A stretch of 64,000 bases of DNA from Peloplasma aerotolerans (lineage in GTDB: Bacteria > Bacillota_I > Bacilli_A > Acholeplasmatales > Acholeplasmataceae). A program made the translations under genes and the position numbers. Shown piece after piece: positions 1 to 8,417 of this stretch. How positions within the stretch are numbered: the stretch's first letter is position 1; each line of letters begins with the position of its first letter. The notes below the pieces were generated by a model. That model saw only the letters and a list, made by a program, of their open reading frames with translations. It made no database searches and had not been told where the DNA came from. The stretch covers positions 1 through 64,000 of the forward strand of contig NZ_JASCXW010000004.1 of the NCBI RefSeq assembly GCF_030012175.1, written 5' to 3'.

Positions 1-9
1 AAAAGCATA

Positions 10-180
10 CGTTTGTAATTGAACTGGTCTCAGGTCAATTAACTCATTTGTAATGAATATCATTGTAGAAAAGATAAGATGTCTTAAAAAGTACACGGAT
101 GTAATGAACCGGTCTCAAATCAATCAACACATATGTAACGAAAACTAATATCAAAAAAATATAAGAAGTATCAAAATACA
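10..180. repeat. Imperfect ~86-bp tandem repeat at window edge
   Basis: Two diverged copies start near 10 and 96. Both carry GTAAT, then GAAC, GGTCTCA, TCAAT and TGTAA in the same order and spacing. A very weak third start may lie near 188. No coding frame spans them. The left side is cut by the window edge, so the array may extend further. Function unknown. Confidence 0.4.
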
Positions 181-194
181 AACAAGCGTAATAA

Positions 195-227
195 AAATCG
201 GTCACTTTTTAAGTTTCCGATTTTTTT
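195..227 (+). terminator. Rho-independent terminator
   Basis: The stem AAATCGG (195-201) pairs with CCGATTT (217-223) and runs into seven T. It would end a + strand transcript entering from the left of the window. The A-run on its other side means it could also serve the minus-strand gene that ends at 276. Confidence 0.7.
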
Positions 228-275
228 AGTGTAATGATGATAGTAATTATATGGACTCAAAATTTTCTACTCCGC

Positions 276-956
276 TTATTTCCAATCTGGAATCTTATAG
301 TTACTTCTTGTCGAAAGGAATTTATTGAGAACATTATCAATACTCAAATCATCGAGTATGGTTTTTAAAAATGCAATAACATGTTTTGGATACTTCATAA
401 ATTTATGGATCTCATAAAATGCTATGTCATCATACAGTTTAACAGATGAATCTAAAAATTGATGAAACTGGTTTAAATCAATGTTTGCTATTTTATGAAA
501 ACCACAAAGAACATCCATGAGCTGAATGATAGAAGTTGTAGTGGGATCAAAATCAAATGGCAAGAATAAGAATCTTGCGTTACCAATTTTCTTTGATAGC
601 TCGTCTATTCGATTTGTATAATATAGATACTCTTTTGCAATAATCTTAGATAACTTTAATCGATAATATAATCCATCACCTACTAAAACGCCATGGTTGT
701 TTTCAGAGAAGATATATGATTTGATTTGATATTGCCTAATATTGACGCGTTTACCATTTCGATATCTAGGAAGATAAAAGATACCTTTTTGAAGCATGAA
801 AATTGTTTGATCTTTTTGCATGCGGTTTATAATTTTAGAATAAGTCGATTCCATACAAAAATCTATAAAATATCTTTCGTAAATTTCTCTTGAATTAAAC
901 AGCTGATTCTTTGGCAGCTGCAGGATTATTTCTTTTACTTCACTTGTTATGTTCAT
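276..956 (-). CDS. AbiEi/DUF6088-like HTH protein
   Basis: This 226-residue protein resembles the AbiEi antitoxin/DUF6088 group. It has an N-terminal winged-helix region (about residues 10-65) with a short basic hairpin ending in FYLPR, followed by an all-helical C-terminal half that ends in IPDWK. AbiEi proteins are DNA-binding antitoxins that repress their own operon and counter the AbiEii nucleotidyltransferase. No AbiEii gene lies beside it, so it is an orphan. ATG at 956 is preferred over the in-frame GTG at 965 because AAGGAAG lies about 8 bases upstream of the ATG. An extended -10 (TGCTATGAT) lies upstream on the minus strand. It is paralogous to the broken gene at 1626-2364. Family assignment is from memory of fold pattern and is moderately sure. 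Confidence 0.55.
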   Translation of the reverse strand: MNITSEVKEIILQLPKNQLFNSREIYERYFIDFCMESTYSKIINRMQKDQTIFMLQKGIFYLPRYRNGKRVNIRQYQIKSYIFSENNHGVLVGDGLYYRLKLSKIIAKEYLYYTNRIDELSKKIGNARFLFLPFDFDPTTTSIIQLMDVLCGFHKIANIDLNQFHQFLDSSVKLYDDIAFYEIHKFMKYPKHVIAFLKTILDDLSIDNVLNKFLSTRSNYKIPDWK

Positions 957-1625
957 GTTGATCACTTCCTTGTCATATTATCATAGCAGATTAAGAAAAA
1001 TAATAAAACCGTCTTAAGACTGTAAAACGTAAAATACTATATCGTCTTGACACATCAAACACTAGTTATTTACCAAAACATGCATGGACGATGTGATTTT
1101 TAGAACTGTACTTTGTTATGTTGTCGCTATGAAACCAATGTATTTTGTTATGAAAATCATAGTCATTAAACGTCTTTATAAAGAGAAAAAAAGTCATTTT
1201 TTACTTGACTTTTGGGGTGGTCTATGATTCGGCACACTGTTCCTAGTTCAAGAACTGTCTGTTACTATGTCATATCTTTGCAACCAATGACATCTGTTAC
1301 ATTTAAATTTTCATTAATCATAAAAATGAGTAAAAAACTCGTCTTTTTTAATGGCTTTTATTCATAGGGTCCATTTTCATTCATATTTTTAAGTGAATTA
1401 TAGAGTTGTTGCTTATATTAAGCCATTGTTTAAAAATAAAATCAGAAATGTTTATATGTATATCCTATGCTCACTCACACATTATTAAGCAAATTCAACC
1501 AAAATGAGTGAGTGTGAACTCATACGAGTTAAACCGGTTAATTTGATGTTAATTTTTGAGTTTATAAGAAAAGTGGTTTTACCCACTATACATAGAGAAT
1601 CCTTCTTTATATTCCAAGTTAAAAA
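957..1625. other. Non-coding module, copy 1 (duplicated)
   Basis: No gene is supported in this 669-base gap. It holds the promoter of the AbiEi-like gene at its left end. From about 1190 to 1600 it contains a non-coding module that recurs, diverged but collinear, upstream of the second AbiEi-like copy (about 2665-3030). Shared landmarks are TTGACTTTT, AACTGTCTGTTACTATG (1253-1269), CATCTGTTACAT, a GAGT/ACTC hairpin with T-run (1328-1349), and ATGAGTG downstream. The 17-mer also occurs inverted in the 195-bp repeats 40 kb away. Confidence 0.6.
1328..1349 (+). terminator. Hairpin with T-run, module copy 1
   Basis: GAGT (1328-1331) and ACTC (1337-1340) enclose an A-rich loop, followed by GTCTTTTTT. 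It is a weaker version of the clean terminator in module copy 2 at 2794-2820. The upstream transcript it would end is unknown. Confidence 0.4.
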
Positions 1626-2364
1626 TTATCGGCCAAGTATGTTTTTATATACTTTCTTTGCTGATTGAATATACTCACAACCATTCGTTTTCCAATCTGG
1701 TATATGATATGTAGAAGCATCTGATAACAAACCTCTTAAATCATGTGTAATCTTAAAATGATCGAGAACCTCACATAAAAATGCAATCGTTCTTTTCTTA
1801 TACTTAAATTCATTATGGATGATGTTAAAAGTATCTTCACAAAACTGGTTGCTGTATGATTCCATTAATTGTAGAAACCGATGATGAATAACATAAGGCA
1901 TACTGTCATAGTTTGATAGGATATCTAATAATTCGATATGTGTTTTAACATTATCGGTTAATGGTGTTTTAATATTTGTAAACTTAAAACTTAAAATGGA
2001 TTTTGTTTGAGTATCCATACCGTTAACAAAATATGATGTGACATCTGGTGTTTTTAAGGAGATTTTCTTTCTAAAGTATAATGCATCACCGACTTCAACA
2101 TACTTGGATGTATCTTTTAAGATATATGCTCTTACTTTCCAGGCAGTAGGGGTTAATCTGGCAGAATCTATTTTAGGGAATATAATAATGAGATCTCATA
2201 ACCTTTGTGATCATCTTTTTTTCTGCTAATCTTGAAATTGTTTTAAAGTAATTACTCTCTGTAGTAAATTGATACATTTGCTGATCATAAAACTTCTTAA
2301 GATCATGAATAGCATCTTTAGGTAATAAACCTATAACGCCAGCTATAAATTGTGTTTGACTCAT
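1626..2364 (-). pseudogene. Frameshifted AbiEi/DUF6088-like paralogue
   Basis: The start is ATG at 2364, six bases after AAAGGAG. The frame runs for 63 codons to HYYIP and then hits a stop. Removing one base from the GGG run at 2176-2178 (+ strand) restores an uninterrupted frame that continues PKIDSARLTP and enters the 130-residue downstream frame ending at 1626. The repaired protein is about 245 residues. It matches the intact neighbour at 276-956: winged-helix start, (Y/F)YxP, central body, and the IPDWK tail, here followed by about 20 extra residues. A promoter-like TGTTACAAT lies upstream. It is either a recent pseudogene or a sequencing error in a short homopolymer. Confidence 0.7.
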
Positions 2365-3234
2365 GGAATGCTCCTTTAAATTTTCTTGGTTTATTGTAAC
2401 ATGTTCATGCATAAAAAACTATGAGCTTTTAGCATCATTTTAATAAAAATGATACGTCAGTATTTTTGAAACGTTAATGACATGGTGTTTTTTAGGGTAA
2501 AAGTAAATTCAAATGCTTAATGACACTATTTTGTGATTATTTTGTAAATCGATCATTTAGATAGAGTGCTCAAGATGTTGGTGCTTATACGATAGACTAT
2601 GAAACTGATGTATTTTATATGTCGTTTCTGTGTCATCTTATGCGCTTAGCTAAGATAATAAATGATAATTTTATACTTGACTTTTCGGCCGTAGTGTGTT
2701 TTGCACCTTGTCCCTAGTCAGTGAACTGTCTGTTACTATGTCATCCTTATGAAGCACTTGACATCTGTTACATCAATTTTTGTATAATTCATTAAGACGA
2801 GTGAAAAACTCGTCTTTTTTAATGTTTTTAACCATTAGGTTTCAATTCCAAGTATATTTTCAAACATGATTTATACTTATGCTCTATATAGAGCCATAGT
2901 TGAAAGATAAAAAGTTGAAATTCCATTGATATATCTTATACTCATTCAAGATTTTAAGCCTCATATGATTTGAAAAGAATGAGTGGGAACTTAAGTATAT
3001 AAAAGTGGTTATAATTAGTCATTTATGTTTAATTGTAAATTTTAATCAAAAATCTATTACAAATGATGATAAGAATCTTGTTTGACCTTGTCCCAATACT
3101 TAGAACAGTCTTTTCTTTGCTCGTTATAATTGATCATAAAATACCACACTATAGTCAAATTATTGACTTGCTATTATAATCCTTTAGAGCGATATATATA
3201 GTAACCAAAAAAATTATAAGGAGACTATAGACTT
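2365..3234. other. Non-coding module, copy 2
   Basis: This 870-base gap holds no supported gene. About 2665-3030 is the second copy of the module described for 957-1625, including AACTGTCTGTTACTATG at 2724-2740 and the terminator hairpin at 2794-2820. The last 60 bases hold the promoter region of the rightward gene pair (TATAAT at 3175-3180) and its ribosome binding site AAGGAG. Confidence 0.6.
2794..2820 (+). terminator. Rho-independent terminator in module copy 2
   Basis: A perfect nine-base stem, AAGACGAGT (2794-2802) with ACTCGTCTT (2808-2816), has loop GAAAA and is followed by a T-run. A TTGACA/TATAAT pair (19-base spacer, 2758-2788) sits directly in front, so any transcript from it would be only about 25-30 bases. 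Confidence 0.7.
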
Positions 3235-3669
3235 ATGAGTAAAGAACAAAGTTTAAGAACGTGGATCGAATCATTTAACAAAGGTGAATTCGACTCAAAA
3301 GATTTACAAACACAAATTAAAGCTGGTTGGTATGATTGGTTTTGTAAAGATGAAAGTCTAGCAAACAAAACTAAACGTATGGGAAACATCGTTAAACAAT
3401 TTAAAGATGGCGGAAAACTCAATCTTGATAACATGTATGTTTGGTTTAAAAATAACTGCCCACTTGCTGGACCACTTTATGATGATTTTAGAATAGCTGA
3501 TATAGAAACTGGTGATACCTTATTCACAATAACGATTAACCGTTTTAGAGAAGAGAAGCGGTATACAATCTATGGTAAAAGAAATGATTTTGATACACCA
3601 CTGTTTAGTGCCGAATCAATCAAAGAATTAGTCAATTGGTTTAATGAAGGGTGGCAGAACAATGTTTAA
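3235..3669 (+). CDS. Phage/mobile-element type hypothetical protein
   Basis: A 144-residue soluble protein without a recognised catalytic motif. It has aromatic-rich stretches (WYDWFCKD near residue 32; MYVWFKNNCP near 72) and a beta-rich second half (TLFTITINRF, RYTIYGK). The start is ATG at 3235 after AAGGAG. Its stop overlaps the next gene's start by 8 bases, so the two are translationally coupled. I recall similar proteins from Firmicutes phages and plasmids, but I cannot name a function. TATAAT at 3175-3180 is the likely -10 for the pair. Confidence 0.7.
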   Translation: MSKEQSLRTWIESFNKGEFDSKDLQTQIKAGWYDWFCKDESLANKTKRMGNIVKQFKDGGKLNLDNMYVWFKNNCPLAGPLYDDFRIADIETGDTLFTITINRFREEKRYTIYGKRNDFDTPLFSAESIKELVNWFNEGWQNNV

Positions 3670-4045
3670 AGAATTTAACGCGCATCCTAAAGGTATTAAA
3701 ACCACTGATTGCATGGTTAGAGCAATCTCAACTGCAACTAGAACAGATTACTTAGAAGCTAGAAGAGAACTTAATAGAAAGAAGAAAGAACTCGGTTTCT
3801 CGAGTTACAAAGATACACAGTTCTTATATAAATACTTAAGAGGTTATCCAAGACTGATATTTAAACCAGTTAAAGGTGAGCCGCGAATTAAAGGTAGTGA
3901 TTTTACGGAATTACATCCCAAAGGAACATACATCTTAAAAATGGCTGGTCATATTACAGCATGTATTGACGGAGTCATACTGGATACATGGGATTGTAGC
4001 TACCGTTCAGTATACACAGCATGGGAAATAAGTACAATCTTTTAA
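3662..4045 (+). CDS. Papain-like (Cys-His-Asp) phage-type protein
   Basis: A 127-residue protein with the layout of small papain-like cysteine peptidase or transglutaminase-fold phage proteins. An early TTDCMVRAIS carries the candidate nucleophile Cys, a later MAGHITACIDG carries the His, and ILDTWD carries the acidic residue. Start ATG 3662 follows GGGTGG inside the preceding gene; the longer in-frame ATG at 3644 has no ribosome binding site. It overlaps the 3235 gene by 8 bases, so the two form one operon. The catalytic role is inferred from the triad spacing only; the substrate is unknown. Confidence 0.65.
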   Translation: MFKEFNAHPKGIKTTDCMVRAISTATRTDYLEARRELNRKKKELGFSSYKDTQFLYKYLRGYPRLIFKPVKGEPRIKGSDFTELHPKGTYILKMAGHITACIDGVILDTWDCSYRSVYTAWEISTIF

Positions 4046-4086
4046 TAAAAATTCTAAAAACGATTTATTTTATATATCATTTTTGG

Positions 4087-4092
4087 TATAGT
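4087..4092 (+). promoter_or_regulatory. Putative promoter -10 of the PIN/HEPN/FRG cassette
   Basis: TATAGT followed by TATATAA, with a weak AT-rich -35 (TTTATT near 4064). Transcription would start near 4099, just before the terminator-like hairpin at 4107. Confidence 0.4.
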
Positions 4093-4106
4093 ATATATAA
4101 ACACAC

Positions 4107-4146
4107 ACCAAATGCTGAACATTAAGTATTTGGTTTATTTTTTTAT
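4107..4146 (+). terminator. Terminator-like hairpin (possible attenuator) before the cassette
   Basis: ACCAAAT (4107-4113) pairs with ATTTGGT (4128-4134), followed by TTATTTTTTT. It lies between the putative promoter at 4087 and the ribosome binding site GGGAGGG at 4149. It can end the upstream 3235-4045 operon, act as a leader attenuator for the cassette, or both. Confidence 0.6.
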
Positions 4147-4160
4147 ATGGGAGGGTTAAT

Positions 4161-6005
4161 GTGAATAAATTAGATTTGATAAGAGTTGGTGCGCTGTTAC
4201 ATAATATTGAAGATAGCACATCATTTAATCTTGTTTTAAAGAAACTAATTGATTATACTTTTGCTACAAAAAACTCAAGTTACTTATCTGTTAATCAAAT
4301 AATTGATTACCTATCAAGCGATGACGGTGTTTGTATGTCATTTAGTCAAACTGAGATTTTAGACTGCTGTAATGAGTTCAATACTATTTACTCAGCAAAT
4401 GGTAATAAAGATCTTGAGAATATTTTAATTTCAGATAATTATCTAGAAGAAATAAAAGGCAAAATTGACGCAATTGGATTAGATATAATGATTGAAAGGT
4501 TTTACACTGAAATTCTAGATAAGAAAAAGAAAAAATTGTATAAACTTGATAAAATATCAGAAGCCATTTATTTATTTCTATATAATGTGCTAATAGAAAG
4601 CGAAATCGAATACAGTAAACTTTTTTCTATTGATCTAGTTGAAGTTGGCCGTATAGTTAGAAAAGTAGAGTATGCTGATATTGTAAATGATTTCATACAA
4701 TGGGAAGATGAACAAAAAAACAATATTTTATATTCTCTATATGGAGCTGGACTGGAGTTTTCTATTTTAAGCGTAAAAAAGGATTTAGTTAACTTAAATG
4801 CATTTAAAAACAAAACACTATATTTAGATACAAATGTCTTGTTTAGGTTAATTGGTTTGAATGGAGAAGATTTGGCTAATAGAACAGAAGGTTTTTTAAA
4901 GAGATTTAAAAAGCTAGGCATGATTATAAAAATTTCAACTCTAACAAAAAAAGAATTTGATGATACCATAAAGCAAAAAATCGCTTTTATAGTTGAAAAC
5001 ATGCAGCACTCTAACAAATATACTATTAACAGTTTTGAAAGACTTGATAGGGATAATTACAGTATTTTCCAATATTATTTGGATTGGAAGAAGAATAAAC
5101 CCGGAGCAAGAATTACTAGTTTGTCAACATATATAAACGCACTCTTAAAAAAGACAATTTCGAAGTTTGATATCAATTTAGAAGCAAAATTTGATAAATC
5201 ATTGATATCAGATGAAGAACTTAACACTCAAATAAATTCGTATAAAAAGTTAAGATATCATAATAGGAAAACAGAAAAACTTATTGAAAATGATATAAAA
5301 AATTATTGCTATATGCTAGCCTTAAGAAAAAATATTGAAATTAAAGATTTTTCTAATGTTGATTACTATTTATTAACAATTGACTACGAGTTAATTCATT
5401 TTGATAATAATAGTAAAGAAAATTTCAGAGTGGTTTTTCATCCAGCAAGACTATATTCAATAATTTTAAGATTTGGCGGAAGAATAACGACTACAGAACT
5501 TATGAGCTTTATTAGGATGTTAAAAGTTGATATAAAAACCGAAGAACGTTTATCAGAAATTACTAGATTAATTATCAATGATCATTTGAACTTTTATGAA
5601 TCTGATGAAAGTTTACAACAGCCTTATATAGACGCACTTATTGAAAGTCAAATGCTTGATCAAATTGATAGTGCTGATATAACAGAAAAAAGACGTATGA
5701 TCAATGAAATTTTCGAGACAGTATCCAAAGCCAAAGTTATCGCTGCTGAAAAAGAAATAGAAGAGAAGGATCAGAAAATAGATGATTTGACTAATAAATT
5801 AATTAAATATGAAAAAAGAAATCTATTGTTAAAAAAATCTGGTATTGTTTTGATAAAGCTCATAATTTCTATAGCGGTATTTTATGCCTTATATAAGATA
5901 TCATACTTATTTTTAGATGAGAGTGTTAGTGTGGCATTGTCGTCAGCTATATCTTTAATAGGATTTATAGTATTTATTTTCCCTAAAAAAAATAAGAATG
6001 TTTAA
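4161..6005 (+). CDS. Membrane-anchored PIN-domain nuclease
   Basis: A protein of about 614 residues with three parts. The N-terminal 210 residues are helical and unrecognised. A PIN-like ribonuclease domain spans about 218-410, with an acidic set typical of the fold: Asp223 in LYLDTNVLFRL, Glu265 in TKKEF, Asp378 in ENDIKNYCYMLA, and Asp401/Asp408 in VDYYLLTID. A coiled coil (about 525-555) leads to two hydrophobic helices (about 560-582 and 588-606), so the nuclease should sit at the membrane facing the cytosol. GTG at 4161 is the start, after GGGAGGG; the overlapping ATG reads straight into TGA. It is first of three co-directional genes with HEPN and FRG proteins, a context suggesting RNA-targeting defence. 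The PIN call is firm; the defence role is inference. Confidence 0.75.
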   Translation: MNKLDLIRVGALLHNIEDSTSFNLVLKKLIDYTFATKNSSYLSVNQIIDYLSSDDGVCMSFSQTEILDCCNEFNTIYSANGNKDLENILISDNYLEEIKGKIDAIGLDIMIERFYTEILDKKKKKLYKLDKISEAIYLFLYNVLIESEIEYSKLFSIDLVEVGRIVRKVEYADIVNDFIQWEDEQKNNILYSLYGAGLEFSILSVKKDLVNLNAFKNKTLYLDTNVLFRLIGLNGEDLANRTEGFLKRFKKLGMIIKISTLTKKEFDDTIKQKIAFIVENMQHSNKYTINSFERLDRDNYSIFQYYLDWKKNKPGARITSLSTYINALLKKTISKFDINLEAKFDKSLISDEELNTQINSYKKLRYHNRKTEKLIENDIKNYCYMLALRKNIEIKDFSNVDYYLLTIDYELIHFDNNSKENFRVVFHPARLYSIILRFGGRITTTELMSFIRMLKVDIKTEERLSEITRLIINDHLNFYESDESLQQPYIDALIESQMLDQIDSADITEKRRMINEIFETVSKAKVIAAEKEIEEKDQKIDDLTNKLIKYEKRNLLLKKSGIVLIKLIISIAVFYALYKISYLFLDESVSVALSSAISLIGFIVFIFPKKNKNV

Positions 6006-6044
6006 ACAGACTTTTAATAAAATGATTAAAGTTGGTGATTTACT

Positions 6045-7214
6045 ATGATTAGAATTGGAAATATGAACATTAACATTTCAGATTTTAGAATAGCAATATT
6101 ATTTTTTTTAAAGAAAAAGTCCCATATTACTTATTCTAGTGATATAGAAATCGAAAATTTAACTTGGTCAGTAAAAACGTTCAAAGATAATTATGCAATT
6201 TGTGCCACAACAAATGGATCCAAAAAAAGTAAAAAAGCATATTACGAATCCGGTTACAAAGCAATTCAAAGATTTCTTGACGTAGTTTGTTTAATAAAAA
6301 AGCCTGCTATGTCAATTGATTATGACACCAAAGAACAAGTGTCATTTTATATGATTAATACGCCAGAACACAGATCTTTAGAAATATATTCCAGAGATTA
6401 TCTTAAATTTGATGCAAACATAGAATTTGAGATTAGAGATTTAGATGGCAATTTAATTGAATCTAAAATTGAAGCAACATACTATCCTGCAGTGAGATAT
6501 CTTAGAATGTCTCAGTTATCTGATAGCCTACTTGATGCATATAGATATCTTTTTTTATCAGTTGAATCCGCTATTAATGTTTATAGTCCACACACAAAAA
6601 ATAAAGAAAATGAATGGTTTGGAGATGTCCTTGAACATGCAAACATTAAGTCAAAGAATCCGTTGGTTTATTCAGAGGGAATAAAGAAACATTTTATAAA
6701 AAATCACTATACTAAAATAAGGAATAAATTGTTCCATTCAAAAGGAAAAATGATACTACCTTTTGATAATTATGACATGAGCATGTTGTATGATGCATAT
6801 ATAGATTTATTTGATATTTGTGCTATGATATTTGAGGTGCATTTTAATCAAAACATCAGAGGTGGCTTTTCGATTAGTGAATCTGTAATCAAATCCTCCA
6901 TTGAAGGAATTAAATTAGACGAAATTAATTTTTCTGAAAAAAATGTTAAAAGCAATATGGAAGTTTTAAAACTCAAAAATATTGAACAACCATTAGCTGA
7001 AGGGTACAGTGGAAAATTAAAGATAAAACTGAAAGTGATTGATCAGGATAAAAATCTGGCATTTGACAAATATGAACTCAACTATAAGGGAAACCCTCAA
7101 ATTTATTATGAATTTAAAGAATTAGTTGTAATAAATGGACTAAATTCTATACTAATCAACCATAGTGTGTTTTTTACAAATAGAAACATAATTGATAGGC
7201 CGTTTTTATGGTAA
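6045..7214 (+). CDS. HEPN-domain protein
   Basis: A 389-residue protein. A helical segment around 155-245 contains KIRNKLFHSKG, which gives Arg226-x4-His231. This is the RX4-6H signature of HEPN ribonucleases, and it is preceded by a long helix (LLDAYRYLFLSVESAINVY) as in other HEPN folds. The N-terminal 150 residues and the beta-rich C-terminal 130 are unrecognised and may sense a trigger. HEPN proteins commonly cleave RNA as toxins or abortive-infection effectors. The start ATG follows GGTGAT; the gap to the PIN gene is 39 bases and to the FRG gene 24 bases, so the three form one operon. An in-frame ATG at 6063 is an alternative. Confidence 0.65.
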   Translation: MIRIGNMNINISDFRIAILFFLKKKSHITYSSDIEIENLTWSVKTFKDNYAICATTNGSKKSKKAYYESGYKAIQRFLDVVCLIKKPAMSIDYDTKEQVSFYMINTPEHRSLEIYSRDYLKFDANIEFEIRDLDGNLIESKIEATYYPAVRYLRMSQLSDSLLDAYRYLFLSVESAINVYSPHTKNKENEWFGDVLEHANIKSKNPLVYSEGIKKHFIKNHYTKIRNKLFHSKGKMILPFDNYDMSMLYDAYIDLFDICAMIFEVHFNQNIRGGFSISESVIKSSIEGIKLDEINFSEKNVKSNMEVLKLKNIEQPLAEGYSGKLKIKLKVIDQDKNLAFDKYELNYKGNPQIYYEFKELVVINGLNSILINHSVFFTNRNIIDRPFLW

Positions 7215-7238
7215 GTATCATAAGCAAGGAGATGTCAT

Positions 7239-8417
7239 ATGATATCAAAAAGTGAATTTATGAATATTCTGAAACATTTAAAAACCGATTTGAAAAAGAC
7301 TTTTGCTGCTAATTTCGTGTTAGATAAGTTTAAGGAATCAGAAATCAAAGATAATAAAACTGCTTTTAATTTAAATAAATACTACTTTAATTACATCGAT
7401 CAAATTTCTAAAAATCTAATTGATGAATGTAGAAAAACTTTAAATGATGATGACGATGAAAGTAAAGAAATTTATAGTACGATGCATAAACTTCTAGATA
7501 CCAATAATGATGAGTTAAGAATGCTGATGAGATCTTTTGAGAGTAATGAAACAAGTAATCGACAAATTAAACAAAGACTGTTATGGATTCATACAGTCTC
7601 TATAATTAACGATGCAATTAAATTTAGAAAATTATCATACAAAGAATATCAAAGTTACGGTATGAATAACGAATTAAGAAATACTCTAAATACGAACCAG
7701 TGGTTTCGTGGACAAACAAACTATGAATGGGAGTTAACCCCAAGTTTTTTTAGAAATATAGATAAGAACATTATCGATATTGATTATAATTTTCTTGTTA
7801 AGAAATATGATGGATATGGATTAACTAATAAATATAATAATATATTCGGTATGAAAACAAGTATATATTCAAGATTTGCGTATTATCAGCATTCCGTAGC
7901 CTATAGTCCGTTCCTAGACTTTACTGAAAAAGAAATAGTGGCTAAATCATTTGCTATTTCTAACAAGAGTAATATATCTGATTATAATTTGAACGATTCT
8001 GCTTTTTATAAAATCGAGGTTTATGATGATGAAGTAATTAAAGACGAATATCAAGCAGATAAAATAATACAAGATTACAATGTTCTTTTAATTAATGACA
8101 AAATTTATGCATCCTCACTATTAAAACATCAGTTATGGTTGGATTTTATTAGTAGCCAAAGTGCCGGGAAGATATATCTAATTGATATTAAAACAAATGA
8201 TAGAATGAAATATCAAAAAGGTGTATTTACTCTATTTGATAATTTTATTATCGTTGGGAATAAATTACTATTGCCAAGCCATATAGTTGATCGGTTTGTT
8301 AAGGTTCGAATCACTTTAAAAGATAAGCAAGACATAAGAAATTTATTAGCTAATTCAAAAAATGAAGCATATCAATATATTTATATGATGAATCCATATG
8401 AGTATTTTGCTAGTTAA
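7239..8417 (+). CDS. FRG-domain protein
   Basis: A 392-residue protein. Residues 1-125 are helical and charged. An FRG domain begins near 150: NQWFRGQTNYEWELTPSFFR contains the defining FRG at 156-158, and AYYQHSVAYSPFLDFTE (214-230) matches the second conserved block (QH...LLDxT). FRG domains are uncharacterised but resemble ADP-ribosyltransferase-like folds and are frequent near phage-defence genes. Start ATG follows AAGGAGATG. The stop overlaps the convergent recombinase stop by four bases. As the third cassette member it could be an effector or a modifier of the PIN and HEPN nucleases; that role is inference. Confidence 0.7.
   Translation: MISKSEFMNILKHLKTDLKKTFAANFVLDKFKESEIKDNKTAFNLNKYYFNYIDQISKNLIDECRKTLNDDDDESKEIYSTMHKLLDTNNDELRMLMRSFESNETSNRQIKQRLLWIHTVSIINDAIKFRKLSYKEYQSYGMNNELRNTLNTNQWFRGQTNYEWELTPSFFRNIDKNIIDIDYNFLVKKYDGYGLTNKYNNIFGMKTSIYSRFAYYQHSVAYSPFLDFTEKEIVAKSFAISNKSNISDYNLNDSAFYKIEVYDDEVIKDEYQADKIIQDYNVLLINDKIYASSLLKHQLWLDFISSQSAGKIYLIDIKTNDRMKYQKGVFTLFDNFIIVGNKLLLPSHIVDRFVKVRITLKDKQDIRNLLANSKNEAYQYIYMMNPYEYFAS

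Noticed and set aside
2038-2229. 63-residue + strand frame
   Set aside because: It is antisense to the frameshifted AbiEi-like gene, whose restored frame explains the sequence.
2758-2788. TTGACA/TATAAT promoter for a gene
   Set aside because: The spacer is 19 bases and a strong terminator begins about six bases after the -10, so no useful transcript would result; it may be chance in AT-rich DNA.
8303-8312. tRNA T-arm-like GGTTCGAATC
   Set aside because: It lies inside the FRG coding frame, with no matching acceptor or anticodon arms around it.
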